NCBI GenBank assembly: GCA_963702995.1
Contig: OY969783.1
Span: 1,488,001 to 1,552,000 of the forward strand
DNA: 64,000 nt
Direction: 5' to 3'
Source: MFD04580-c1 sp963702995
GTDB taxonomy: Bacteria > Planctomycetota > Phycisphaerae > Tepidisphaerales > Tepidisphaeraceae
This document shows, one piece after another, positions 44,959 to 56,293 of the stretch. A program made the position numbers and the translations under genes. Position 1 is the stretch's first letter, and each line of letters starts with the position of its first letter. The notes beneath the pieces are model-generated. The model had not been told where the DNA came from. It saw nothing but the letters and a program-made list of their open reading frames with translations, and did no database searches.

Positions 44959-46449
44959 CTACCCGCTCACCGCCTGCCGCGCCCAGTCGTCGAACTTCTT
45001 CAGCATTTCAGCCGTCACCGATCTCGGCGTGTCGTGGAGGACGTCGTCGAGGATTTGGGGGGTGATCGACCCTTCGATGCCCGAGGCGACGCTGGCGAGG
45101 AAGGGGATCGTGGCGGCCCGGTCGCAGAGGTACTTGATGTCGGCGCCGCTGTAGCCTTCCATCCGTTTCGCCCAGGCGTCCAGGTCAACTTCCGGGCCGA
45201 TGGGGCGCTTGGACAGGTAGATGTCGAGCAGCTTGCGACGGGCCGGGAGGTCGGGGAGCGGGATGTAGATCTTTTCGTCGAAGCGGCCGGGCCGCATCAT
45301 GGCCGTGTCGAGCTGCCAGGGGACGTTGGTCGCGCCCATCAGCAGCAGCGACCGGCCGGACTTGCGGTCGAACCCTTCGACGCCTTGCAGGATCTGCGGG
45401 ACGACGCGCTGCATGACGCTGGAGCCGTCGTCGCGGCGGGCGGGGACGAGGGCCTCGATCTCGTCAACAAAGATGATGCTCCGCTTCTCGCCGGCGGCCG
45501 CATCGAAAAGCTTCTTGATGTTCTGCTCGGCCTCGCCGACCCATTTGCTGAGCACATCGGCAGGCGAGATGCGGAAGAACGTCGCGTCGATCTCTCCGGC
45601 CACCGCCTTGGCGAGCATCGTCTTTCCGGTGCCGGGCGGGCCGTACATGAGCACCCCGCCCCCGGGTCGAATGCCGAACTTCTCGGCCAGCTCGGGGTGC
45701 TCGAACGGATAGATCATCTTCAGGCGGATGTCTTCCTTGACGCTCTCCAGGCCGGCGACATCGTCGAAGCGAAGATTGGGCTTCTCCTGCACGATCCACT
45801 GTGAGGCGTCGGTCTCCGCTTCTTCCGACCCTTGGGGGCCGCCGCCTCCGCCACCGCCGCCGCCGGAAGGGCCGCCGGGGCGGGATTTCTGGGCCTGGGC
45901 CGCGCCGCGGCGGTTCCCCTGCTTCTGGTCGCGGCAGGCGGCCGCCTTCGCTTCGAGGCGGTCGGCCGTCTCCAGGCGAACCTTGCGGGCCTCGTCGAAC
46001 TCCACGTGTGACGCCAGCTCGCGGATGGCGCGGGCGGCCTCCAGGAGGTAAGTTTCCGCCGGCCCCCACTGCCGGGCGTGCCAGGCGGCCATTCCCTGGT
46101 CGCGATAGCGCTCGTACATGGCGTAGGTGACGGGGCCGCCGGATGCGGGGCGGGCGACTTCAATATGCGGGGCGTCGGCCGCCGGAGACGCGCCCGCATC
46201 GGCAGCGCCCGGAGGCGGGCGGTTCTCGACTTTCGCCGTTTCGCAATCCTCGATCAGGATGCGGAGTTGTTCGCCAAGCTTCCGGCGTTTGTCGCGGAGC
46301 AGATTGGTCTGGGCGGCCGCGATCAGGTCGGCATTGTTCCGCTCGGCTTGGAGAAGGTATTTGCGTGCCGTCTCCCATGCGCCGGCGCGACGCGCTTTCA
46401 GGCCGTCCTGCTGGTTCTTCGTGAACGATTGAAGCGCGTCTTCAGCCAT
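44959..46449 (-). CDS. Vps4/katanin-like AAA ATPase with two N-terminal helical repeats
   Basis: 496 residues. Two MIT-like helical hairpins (about 7-70 and 105-170: KARRAGAWETARKYLLQAER and AAWHARQWGPAETYLLEAAR) precede a Gly-rich linker (195-206) and one AAA domain: Walker A GPPGTGKT near 270-277, Walker B IIFVDEIEAL near 325, pore-loop SKWVGEAEQNIKKLF and arginine-finger MRPGRFDE near 385. The KWVGE pore loop is typical of the meiotic-clade AAA proteins (Vps4, katanin, spastin). It probably remodels protein assemblies. The substrate is unknown and no ESCRT-III-like gene is adjacent. Confidence 0.88.
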   Translation of the reverse strand: MAEDALQSFTKNQQDGLKARRAGAWETARKYLLQAERNNADLIAAAQTNLLRDKRRKLGEQLRILIEDCETAKVENRPPPGAADAGASPAADAPHIEVARPASGGPVTYAMYERYRDQGMAAWHARQWGPAETYLLEAARAIRELASHVEFDEARKVRLETADRLEAKAAACRDQKQGNRRGAAQAQKSRPGGPSGGGGGGGGGPQGSEEAETDASQWIVQEKPNLRFDDVAGLESVKEDIRLKMIYPFEHPELAEKFGIRPGGGVLMYGPPGTGKTMLAKAVAGEIDATFFRISPADVLSKWVGEAEQNIKKLFDAAAGEKRSIIFVDEIEALVPARRDDGSSVMQRVVPQILQGVEGFDRKSGRSLLLMGATNVPWQLDTAMMRPGRFDEKIYIPLPDLPARRKLLDIYLSKRPIGPEVDLDAWAKRMEGYSGADIKYLCDRAATIPFLASVASGIEGSITPQILDDVLHDTPRSVTAEMLKKFDDWARQAVSG

Positions 46450-46507
46450 GGGTGCGGCCGCAAATGGAGTCGCCGATTCGATCCTGAAGCCGATGGTCGT
46501 GGGCTCG

Positions 46508-46861
46508 TCAGGCTTTAATCAGCCGGAGCAGGCTGTGCGCCCCGAGGAAGAGCAGCGTCGCGGCGCCGGCGACGGACAGGAACGCGAGCAGATAGAGCAC
46601 CGTGATGAGAACGATGTCCGGCGTGCGAGGCGGCGGCGGAGGGGTAGAGAACGAGCCCATTGCAGAGGGGTTTGTGGCCAACAACACACCGATCATGAAG
46701 CAGCCCGCTACGATGACCAGCGAGACGCCGCCGGCCAATAGCATCGCGCCTGCCCAAACTTTAGGTCCTCGCGACGTCGTGGCCGGGGTTGCCGGGCCCG
46801 CGTAATGGACAGCCAGTGGCGCACTGTAGCCGTATGGGTTGCTGAGCGTGTTTTCGGTCAT
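46508..46861 (-). CDS. Small hypothetical membrane protein
   Basis: 117 residues from ATG 46861 (MTENTLSNPYGYSAPLAVHY). Two membrane helices, KVWAGAMLLAGGVSLVIVAG and IVLITVLYLLAFLSVAGAAT, with a proline-rich loop between them. The family is not recognised. It lies upstream of the Vps4-like gene on the same strand with a 58-base gap, so the two may be co-transcribed. A longer frame to 47104 has no supporting start. Confidence 0.6.
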   Translation of the reverse strand: MTENTLSNPYGYSAPLAVHYAGPATPATTSRGPKVWAGAMLLAGGVSLVIVAGCFMIGVLLATNPSAMGSFSTPPPPPRTPDIVLITVLYLLAFLSVAGAATLLFLGAHSLLRLIKA

Positions 46862-46950
46862 GTTTATCTCGTCCACGAGGAGCAGCGAAGCGACCCGATC
46901 ATACCAGAGAAACAGGGGCGGATGGGACGATCGGTCGTTCGTTCGAGAGC

Positions 46951-48072
46951 CTACGCCAGCTCCAGCGGGAACGGCGTCAGGTTCTCGACGCCGGTCGCGG
47001 TCACAAGGTACTGGTTCTCCAGCCGCATGCCGCCGCCGAGCGACTCGCCGTAAATGCCGGGCTCGACGGTGAACACTTCGCCTTCCACGAACGTGTCGTC
47101 CCATTTGGGGTTGAGGTGCGGGTATTCGTGCGGCTCCAGACCGACCCCGTGCCCGAGGTGATGGGTCAGGCCGTCGCCGGTCCGCTCGCGGAAGTAGGCG
47201 TCCACGGCGTCGAAAACGTCGCGGCAGCGGACGCCGGGGCGGACGAGGCGATCGATCAGGGGGAAGACGCCGGTCACCACGTCCCAGGTCTTCATCTGGG
47301 CGTCGGTCGGTCGCCGGTCTACCGAGATGGCGCGGCAGTTGTCCGCGAAGTAGCCGCGGTAGCAGGGCCCCAAATCGAGGATGTAGAGCTCGCCCGCTTC
47401 GGCCGGAGCCTGTTTTGGAGGGCCGCCGGGGACGCCGGAGGCGTAGTCGTTGCCGAGGAGGTCGGAGAGCGGCTCGCCGGCGACATGGGTGGCGGCCGCG
47501 TGGAGTTCATTGAAGACGCGGATCTCGGAGACGCCGGGCTCAATAACCTCCCGGGCGCGCTCGTACATCGCGCGGGTGCAGTCGATCGCGACCTTCATCA
47601 GCGCGAGTTCATCCGGGCCTTTCTGGCGACGGAGCTGCCAGAGGTCGGGATCGACGAACGTGGTTTCGGCCGTGTGGAGGCGCGTCAGTAAGTGGGCGGT
47701 GACGGCCGAAGCGTCAACCCCGATCTTCGCGCCTTGTGGGAGGCGGCCGGCGAGGGTGTCGCTGGTGAGCCGAGAGGCGATGGCGTCGGCGACCAGGGCA
47801 GGCTGCTCCTGGCGCTGGGTGCCGTTCCAGGTCGCATCGTACGGGGTCACCTCGTCGGCGGCCGTCACAGGGGGCCGTCCGTTGGCGGCGATGAGAAGAG
47901 AGCGGCCGTCCTGGAACAGTGCGAACGCAGCCTGGTGCAGCCAGAAGGGCCGATGGGCGGAGAAGTAGTTGACGTGGTGCGGCAAGCCCACGACAACGAC
48001 ATCGAGCGTGCGGCGCTCCATGACGTCCAGTAGGCGCTTCTGTCGTGCGCGGCAGCAGGTGGTATCGAGCAT
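46951..48072 (-). CDS. Xaa-Pro aminopeptidase (M24 family)
   Basis: 373 residues from ATG 48072 (MLDTTCCRARQKRLLDVMER). An N-terminal creatinase-like domain precedes the pita-bread catalytic domain, whose metal ligands are seen in ILDLGPCYRGYFADNCRAIS (two Asp), THHLGHGVGLEPHEYP (His), VFTVEPGIYG (Glu) and GGMRLENQYLV (Glu). The enzyme removes N-terminal residues ahead of proline and depends on two Mn or Co ions. Cytoplasmic, no signal peptide. It is transcribed toward the Vps4-like gene. Confidence 0.95.
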   Translation of the reverse strand: MLDTTCCRARQKRLLDVMERRTLDVVVVGLPHHVNYFSAHRPFWLHQAAFALFQDGRSLLIAANGRPPVTAADEVTPYDATWNGTQRQEQPALVADAIASRLTSDTLAGRLPQGAKIGVDASAVTAHLLTRLHTAETTFVDPDLWQLRRQKGPDELALMKVAIDCTRAMYERAREVIEPGVSEIRVFNELHAAATHVAGEPLSDLLGNDYASGVPGGPPKQAPAEAGELYILDLGPCYRGYFADNCRAISVDRRPTDAQMKTWDVVTGVFPLIDRLVRPGVRCRDVFDAVDAYFRERTGDGLTHHLGHGVGLEPHEYPHLNPKWDDTFVEGEVFTVEPGIYGESLGGGMRLENQYLVTATGVENLTPFPLELA

Positions 48073-48401
48073 GCGCCGACTCTATACCGCCACGTCCCCT
48101 GTCGCCAAACGCTGTGCCGGACGAGCGGATCGGCACAGGAGCTCTGCCGCCCGGCGGCCGTCGATCGCGCATCGACGGCGGGCAGTCGCCGCCTACGTCG
48201 GCTGCCCCCTCCCTTACGGGTGCCGCTCGTCGGAGTCGGCCCAAGACTTGTCGCGTTGTGGCGGGGCGAACGCGGTTTTGGCGTTTGCGAACCGATGCGG
48301 TTTCCGTTACGAATGATCTGTCAACGACTAAGCGTCCCCTGCTTCTCGATCGGGGACGATCAGCACACGATCGAAACAGGGAAAAGAAGGAGTCCGACGC
48401 C
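48073..48401. repeat. Intergenic region with a family F-like repeat
   Basis: Region between the divergent M24 and 48402 genes. GGGCAGTCGCCGCCTACGTC and GGCTGCCCCCTCCCTTACGG (about 48181-48218) lead into GTGCCGCTCGTCGG, which resembles the family F end at 10295-10320. The 3' part provides AAGGAG for the gene at 48402. No gene is supported within the region. Confidence 0.5.
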
Positions 48402-49196
48402 ATGACCCGAACCACTCTCGCCGTCGCGGCCGATTACGCCGATGCGCTCTTAGTTGCCCGGCGGTCCAAATCGATCCTGTTCCTCCTTTTGCTCCTTGTG
48501 CTGCTGCTGCAGATGGCAGTCTTTTTCCTGTATCGCTTCGACGTGCATCTCGGGGTCGATAAGAGCAAGGTTCCGTCAGTCACGACATCCATGTCGTTGA
48601 CGGTTACGCCGGCGACTCAGCCGACAACCGACCCTTCAACCGCGCCGGCTTCGACAAGCATGGCTCCGGCGATGCCGACGCTTCCGCCTACCCATACGAA
48701 TGTGACCGAGGAGACCTATCGCTGGGTCCTGGCGGCGACCAGCTTCGTGGGAATGACGCTGGCGATCGTGCTGTCGGTGGTGCTGCTGTTGACGGCCGTG
48801 ATCATGCTCGTCGGGCGGCTGATCGGCGTTTCACACGTCACTTCGGCGTTCGTCTGGTCGGTCTTCCTCGCGGTGATCCTCTTTCCTTGGCAGTCGCTTT
48901 TGAACGCCCACGGGTCGGATCGCGTTCCGGACCAGAAGATCCCCGGCGCCTTGATGACCTGGAGCGAGGTGGATCAGGTCAACGGCGTTGACGGTGGCGC
49001 GAAGTTCAGCACCGGGCCTGTGACGCCCGCGGTGATCCTGCACTGGGCCCGGTTTGCGGCGTACCCCTTGTTCGCCCTGATCCTGCTTTTCACCGTTCAG
49101 ATGAAGAGCGGCCGCGGCCTCCGGTTCGCGCTGGGCGAGGCGGATATTCCGGTTGACGTTGGCGGCGTGGCAAAGCCCGGCGATGTCGTGATTTAA
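48402..49196 (+). CDS. Hypothetical integral membrane protein
   Basis: 264 residues from ATG 48402, with AAGGAG upstream. Four hydrophobic segments: ILFLLLLLVLLLQMAVFFLY, SFVGMTLAIVLSVVLLLTAV, SAFVWSVFLAVILFPWQSLL and FAAYPLFALILLFTVQMKSG. A Thr/Pro-rich periplasmic loop lies at residues 65-105. The C-terminus is soluble. Family unknown. It begins a run of small membrane and bactofilin genes to 50126 on the same strand. Confidence 0.7.
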   Translation: MTRTTLAVAADYADALLVARRSKSILFLLLLLVLLLQMAVFFLYRFDVHLGVDKSKVPSVTTSMSLTVTPATQPTTDPSTAPASTSMAPAMPTLPPTHTNVTEETYRWVLAATSFVGMTLAIVLSVVLLLTAVIMLVGRLIGVSHVTSAFVWSVFLAVILFPWQSLLNAHGSDRVPDQKIPGALMTWSEVDQVNGVDGGAKFSTGPVTPAVILHWARFAAYPLFALILLFTVQMKSGRGLRFALGEADIPVDVGGVAKPGDVVI

Positions 49197-49315
49197 CGCC
49201 GCCCGAGCCACGGCGTCGTTTGCCGAGGAGTAAAATCGGGTGTAAGTCCTGAAGAGGCCGTCGGGCGAGCCGCGGTTCTCTTAGTGTGGGTGAGACATGA
49301 GTTAGAGGCTGAATC

Positions 49316-49672
49316 ATGCGCGAGGAACGCGGTCAGATCCGAGGCGACCAGGTCATCAGCGAGGCTTTTACGCTCTGGGGGTCGATTGCCGGGAACGTGA
49401 CGGCGACAATCGGCTCCAAGTTTTATGTTCGCGGCGCGATCTACGGCGACCTCACCGTCCTTCACGGCGGCCGCGTTCATGTGTACGGGAACGTCACGGG
49501 CAACCTGGTTGTCAAAGATGGCGCGAAGGTGATCCACAGCGGAACACTCGGCAAAGACGCGATCAACGAAGGCGGCCGCCTCTACGTCGAGGGGTGTGCG
49601 AGCGTCATGGGCAAAGTCCGCACCGACGACGGGGAGACGCAGGTCGAGCCGGGGGCGACGGTCGGGAGCTGA
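49316..49672 (+). CDS. Polymer-forming cytoskeletal protein (bactofilin)
   Basis: 118 residues from ATG 49316 (MREERGQIRGDQVISEAFTL). The protein is a short right-handed beta-helix of repeated GxVxxxI turns: GSIAGNVTATIGSKFYVRGA, IYGDLTVLHGGRVHVYGNVT, NLVVKDGAKVIHSGTLGKDA. This is the bactofilin pattern; those proteins polymerise without nucleotide and localise envelope machinery. Close to the family's minimal size. The next gene starts about 75 bases downstream. Confidence 0.85.
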   Translation: MREERGQIRGDQVISEAFTLWGSIAGNVTATIGSKFYVRGAIYGDLTVLHGGRVHVYGNVTGNLVVKDGAKVIHSGTLGKDAINEGGRLYVEGCASVMGKVRTDDGETQVEPGATVGS

Positions 49673-49748
49673 GGCTGGGGCCAAACGCGGGACGCGCGTC
49701 CGGCCGCTCCGGGATGAACGGGGGATTTTTCAGCAAGGGGAACCTTCA

Positions 49749-50126
49749 GTGGAACCGCTTCAATATCAAACACCGGTCGTCACAACGACCATTGACGTGA
49801 GGTCGGTCGCGTCGCGACAGCGGGCGATCATCTTGTGCATCCTGGTCAACATCGTGCTGTTGGTCTGCCAGTTCCTTCTTCCGGTCCAGGTCCGGCCGAT
49901 ACTCGCGCTGGCCTATGTGGCGGTGGTGATCGTCAGCGTCGTTTTCATTTTTCTACTGTCAACCCAGCTTTACGGAACCGGCGTCGGTATTCTGCTGGGC
50001 ATTTTGACGCTTGTGCCGTTGATCGGATTGTTCGTGCTTCTGATCGTCAACGGGAAGGCGACCGCGGTGCTCAAGAAACACGGCATACAGGTCGGCCTGC
50101 TGGGCGCGACGATCCCGCCGCAGTGA
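49749..50126 (+). CDS. Small hypothetical membrane protein
   Basis: 125 residues from GTG 49749 (VEPLQYQTPVVTTTIDVRSV), preceded by CAAGGGGAACC. Three hydrophobic segments: AIILCILVNIVLLVCQFLLP, LALAYVAVVIVSVVFIFLLS and ILLGILTLVPLIGLFVLLIV. A hydrophilic end, KKHGIQVGLLGATIPPQ, follows. Unknown family; planctomycete genomes carry many such proteins. It follows the bactofilin gene on the same strand, so co-expression is likely. Confidence 0.7.
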   Translation: MEPLQYQTPVVTTTIDVRSVASRQRAIILCILVNIVLLVCQFLLPVQVRPILALAYVAVVIVSVVFIFLLSTQLYGTGVGILLGILTLVPLIGLFVLLIVNGKATAVLKKHGIQVGLLGATIPPQ

Positions 50127-50205
50127 GCGGCCGCCCTTGCCGGAGTGGCGCGCGAAGGCGGCGGCGCGGCTTGTTATGACTCTCCCGGTCATGCCCGGGC
50201 CCGCG

Positions 50206-50862
50206 ATGATGACCACCCTCCTCACCTCATCTCCCGGCATCCCGACGCTCGGCGATCTGCTTGACCGCCTGGGGGGCATTCCACCGCAACGCGTGCGCTA
50301 CTACCCGCTTCCCGGCACGGCGACGGAAGCCGATGTCGCCCAGATCGAGCGTCGCGAGAACCGCCTCTGCGAGCTGGTGGACGGCGTGCTGGTGGAGAAG
50401 CCGATGGGATTTCGGGAGTCAATCGTCGCGGGATGGATCCTGACCGCGCTCAACGTCTTCGTGATGCCGCGGCGATTGGGGGTCTGTGCCGGCGCCGATG
50501 GGATGATGCGTATCATGCCGGGCCTGGTTCGGATCCCGGACGTCGCGTTCATCTCCACCGAACGATTGCCCGAGGCGGGCTTTGGGGCCGAGCCAGTGCC
50601 CCGTCTGGTCCCTGATCTGGTGGTGGAAGTGTTGAGCGACAGCAATACGGGACGGGAAATGAGCCGCAAGCGCGATGAGTATTTTGACGCAGGGGTGCGG
50701 CTCGTCTGGGAGATCGATATCGTCTCCCAAACCGCCGCCGTCTACACGCCCTCAACCGGCGCCCCGATGATGCTGACCGGGAGTCAATCCCTGGAGGGCG
50801 GCGAAGTCCTGCCGGGGTTCTCCCTGCCGCTTGCCGATCTTTTCGGCCGTCTCAACTCGTAG
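50206..50862 (+). CDS. Uma2 family (DUF820) putative endonuclease
   Basis: About 218 residues (MMTTLLTSSPGIPTLGDLLD; 50209 also possible). The PD-(D/E)xK core is present: RIPDVAFISTERLP, VPDLVVEVLSDSNTGREMSR with the acidic residue and EVLS signature, then KRDEYFDAGVRLVWEIDIVS. Uma2 proteins are widespread in cyanobacteria and planctomycetes with unknown targets. The frame extends to 50137 without a strong site. The gene is intact and followed 18 bases later by a convergent pseudopilin gene. Confidence 0.9.
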   Translation: MMTTLLTSSPGIPTLGDLLDRLGGIPPQRVRYYPLPGTATEADVAQIERRENRLCELVDGVLVEKPMGFRESIVAGWILTALNVFVMPRRLGVCAGADGMMRIMPGLVRIPDVAFISTERLPEAGFGAEPVPRLVPDLVVEVLSDSNTGREMSRKRDEYFDAGVRLVWEIDIVSQTAAVYTPSTGAPMMLTGSQSLEGGEVLPGFSLPLADLFGRLNS

Positions 50863-50880
50863 CTTCAAGAGATCGCTCAA

Positions 50881-51723
50881 TCAGTTGGACCGGTCGAACT
50901 TCGCCCAGATGCCTTTGGGCGGGTTGGTCGTCTCGTCCAGGTAGATCTGGTTCATGGAGGGGCTCGACGCTCCGGTCGGGACGGCTTTCATCGCGGCGAG
51001 CTGTTTCAGGATCGAATTGATCGACTGGCCGTCGGTGGGGTCGATGCCGCGCGTGTCGATGGCGCCGGCGCTGAAATCGGCGAACATGACGTTGATCGCG
51101 TTCGGGTGCCGAAGGAGCGTCGGGTCCACGGCGACGGTGGCATTGACCGGCTCGCCGAACATCTCGGCCGCGATCGCTTTGCTCTTGAACTGGGTGATCA
51201 ACGGGAATTTTCCCCGGTAAAGCGACAGGTCATACGTGCTGGAGGTGGGCTTGGTATTGGTGAACTGCACCGCCGGCCGCACGGTCATCCCAAGGCGGCA
51301 GAGAGCACTGGTTGGGACCGGCGGGGGCCAAGGATTATCAACCGTATTGTATTGCCACCGCACGTCGGTATTGGCTGGGCAGAAGTAGGCGGCCGTCCCC
51401 TCATTCAGAAGGTTCGACTCGTAAAGGCAACCCAGGACCTGGAAATTGCCGCTTTGGTGAACCATGTACCCGGCGTGTTTCGTGCCGGCGTAACCGATCG
51501 GAACATACCCCTTGTTGCTGTTGGCGTAGAACTGGAGCGTCATCCCGAACGAGCGCAAGCCCGAGAGACAGCTCGTCCGCTGTCCCTGCTCGCGCGCCCG
51601 CTTGAGCGTGGGCAACAGGATGCTTACCAGCAGAGCGATGATGCCAATGACGACCAGCAGCTCAACGAGCGTAAAGCCGCCCGACGGCGTTCGACGAACC
51701 GACGTGGACCGAGCGGTTGACAT
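50881..51723 (-). CDS. Type II secretion pseudopilin-like protein
   Basis: 280 residues. A prepilin peptidase site precedes GFTLVELLVVIGIIALLVSI (residues 16-36), giving cleavage after Gly and N-methylated Phe. A hydrophobic stalk and KRAREQGQRTSCLSGLRSFG follow. The C-terminal domain is planctomycete-specific (NVMFADFSAGAIDTRGIDPT). The protein is probably exported into an envelope pseudopilus. ATG 51723. It stands alone, with an intergenic region of about 640 bases upstream. Confidence 0.92.
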   Translation of the reverse strand: MSTARSTSVRRTPSGGFTLVELLVVIGIIALLVSILLPTLKRAREQGQRTSCLSGLRSFGMTLQFYANSNKGYVPIGYAGTKHAGYMVHQSGNFQVLGCLYESNLLNEGTAAYFCPANTDVRWQYNTVDNPWPPPVPTSALCRLGMTVRPAVQFTNTKPTSSTYDLSLYRGKFPLITQFKSKAIAAEMFGEPVNATVAVDPTLLRHPNAINVMFADFSAGAIDTRGIDPTDGQSINSILKQLAAMKAVPTGASSPSMNQIYLDETTNPPKGIWAKFDRSN

Positions 51724-52360
51724 GGGCGCTCCCCGCGGGATGGGCGATTTGCGACGGCCAAGCGATTCGACAACCGGCTAAGACGTGGGCTGCCGTTTGA
51801 CCGGCCGGCTTAAGACTTGAAGCATGACAAGCCGGCAAACCGATCCTACTACCGGACACACAGAGGTAGCAAGGAGAACTTTGAATGCGCGAAGGAGCGG
51901 GCGGGCACCGCGGATGGCTCACCGCGTATCGGCACGTCAGCGCCGACTCAGCCGCCGTAAAGCCGTACGAACAGGCGCGATTTGAAGCCCCAGGCGCCCG
52001 TTCCAGGCAGGCTTGCGGGTGCGCTTTTGATGCCATCCGAAGTGCCGCCGGTGCCTTCACCGGCGGCACTTTGCTTCGCGAGCGTACCCGCTAATTTAGA
52101 CAGAGTGGCCCACCAGCTCCCAAGGAAACTCAAGTAAAGATCAGGGCGAAAAACGTCCCGCTCGCCTCCCGCTGAAGCGCACGCGATCTGAACTAAAGTC
52201 TCAGGCGCTCCGTGTGCCGTGGCCCTTCTTTGAGAGACGCAAAATAAGCTGGCGGACGGCACTCGAAGTGTGCCTGCTACTGAACACCACAGCACCCAAT
52301 CAGTTGTCTATCCGCGCGGTTCACGGCGCACTCGAGCGACCCCGTCACCGTCGCGGGCTT
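51724..52360. repeat. Intergenic region with family B (copy 3) and family C (copy 2) repeats
   Basis: Family B copy 3 occupies 51992-52118 in inverted orientation: CCGTTCCAGGCAGGCTTGCG flank, a perfect 28-bp palindrome at 52042-52069 (GTGCCGCCGGTGCCTTCACC ...), then CTTTGCTTCGCGAGCGTACCCGC. Family C copy 2 spans 52204-52280 (GGCGCTCCGTGTGCCGTGGC ... AGTGTGCCTGCTACT). No open frame with coding character was found in the remaining sequence, so the region between the pseudopilin and ClpB genes holds only repeats. Confidence 0.8.
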
Positions 52361-55000
<2,640 letters not shown>

Positions 55001-55212
55001 GGGCCTGTCTCCTTGACGGCCGACCGGACGTGGCAGCAAAGGCCGGGCGTGTACCCACGCCAAAGCAAAGCGCGGACCACGATCGGTGGCATCAGGTCGG
55101 GATCGATCACGCGCAAGGCTATTGAAAAAAGCGGCTTACGTTCAATCACGAGCCTGTCGATATGAAGCGTCTGACGGTGGGCGGGCGATCCGCCTGCCAC
55201 GGTTTGATGAAG

Positions 55213-55286
55213 CCATCTGCCAAACGGAAAATCTGGCAGATGAAAAACCGATCCGTCCCGCGACTTCGGCCGCGATGCGGATCGGT
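55213..55286 (-). terminator. Hairpins downstream of the 55315 gene
   Basis: ACCGATCCG (55247-55255) and CGGATCGGT (55278-55286) pair with a 22-base loop; on the minus strand this is followed by TTTTT, giving a terminator for the minus-strand gene ending at 55315. A second stem, CATCTGCCA / TGGCAGATG (55214-55241), follows directly. The remaining sequence between 55001 and 55314 shows no gene. Confidence 0.65.
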
Positions 55287-55314
55287 GGGTTGTAGGCCTG
55301 TTGGCGCGCCTCGG

Positions 55315-56100
55315 CTATTTCTTCGGTGGCGCCGGCGCTCCCGGTTTGGGGCCGACGGGGGTGCTGTGTTGGTACAGGATCCCAATGATCGTCGGGATGA
55401 AGATGCACATCGGCAGGACAAACGTCTTTGCCGAGAGGTAGGAGCCAACCTTGGGCGCCAGGTCCTGATACTTATAGATCAGCCCAAGGATCCCGAAGAT
55501 CAGCATCACCGAACCTTGCAGGCTTGTGTACATTACCAGGCAGCCGCGGAAGAGGATGAAGCAGAGGAGCCCGCCGCCGATCAGGCCGCACAGGGCGCCG
55601 GACCAGGTGTAGCTGCTTTCCAGGCCGGCCGAGAGCCAGACGGTCGCTCCGACCATCGCTCCGAACGCGCCTCCCATGAGAGCGACGGCGTACTTCATCG
55701 TCGGCCAGGTCACGGCCGCCAGCGCGACAGCGCCGACGATGGCGAGCGGGGCCGTGCCGCCGGTCTTATCGCCGATGATGGCCCCGAGCACCGCCCCGGC
55801 GGCGGCCGCATTGAGCAGCACGAGCCAGCGGAACATCGAAAAGCCGAACAAGAGGTAGACCACTCCAAGGATGATCAGCAGCGCCGCCATCCCCGGGCCC
55901 ATGTGATTGCACCAGTCCAGCAGGTCGGTCTGGGCGGGCCAATGATCGGGCAGGCGCACCTCGCCTGTCTGGAATGCGCTGGCGACGCTGGGAGCGGGGT
56001 GTGTCGTGGCGTGGATCGAAGCGCGGGTCGCCGCCGCCCAGCGCGCCGCGCGGTCGGACGTTTCCGACTCCTGGAGCAGATAAACGAAGTTCAGGTTCAC
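55315..56100 (-). CDS. Multi-pass membrane protein (TMEM198/DUF4203-like)
   Basis: 261 residues from GTG 56100 (VNLNFVYLLQESETSDRAAR). An extracytoplasmic N-terminal stretch of about 75 residues is followed by eight or so hydrophobic segments: MAALLIILGVVYLLFGFSMF, LVLLNAAAAGAVLGAIIGDK, LAIVGAVALAAVTWPTMKYA and others, and a proline-rich end. The arrangement resembles TMEM198/DUF4203 proteins (GFxxFR, GAxxGAxxG small-residue repeats). Function unknown. Divergent from pheA. Confidence 0.75.
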   Translation of the reverse strand: MNLNFVYLLQESETSDRAARWAAATRASIHATTHPAPSVASAFQTGEVRLPDHWPAQTDLLDWCNHMGPGMAALLIILGVVYLLFGFSMFRWLVLLNAAAAGAVLGAIIGDKTGGTAPLAIVGAVALAAVTWPTMKYAVALMGGAFGAMVGATVWLSAGLESSYTWSGALCGLIGGGLLCFILFRGCLVMYTSLQGSVMLIFGILGLIYKYQDLAPKVGSYLSAKTFVLPMCIFIPTIIGILYQHSTPVGPKPGAPAPPKK

Positions 56101-56293
56101 GGTTCCACCTTCTGAAAAGCCGGGCAATGGTCAGGTTGCCCCATCGATCCTTATCGGCGTCACGGCGAAAAAGGATGAGGGTGCCCGAGGATCGGAAGTG
56201 CTGGTTGGAGAACAGGATCCCGCTGCTAACAAGAGTCGCCGGGGCGCTCGACTGCGGCTTGTCTTATGGGTGGGCGGCCGCTAGAACCAAGGG

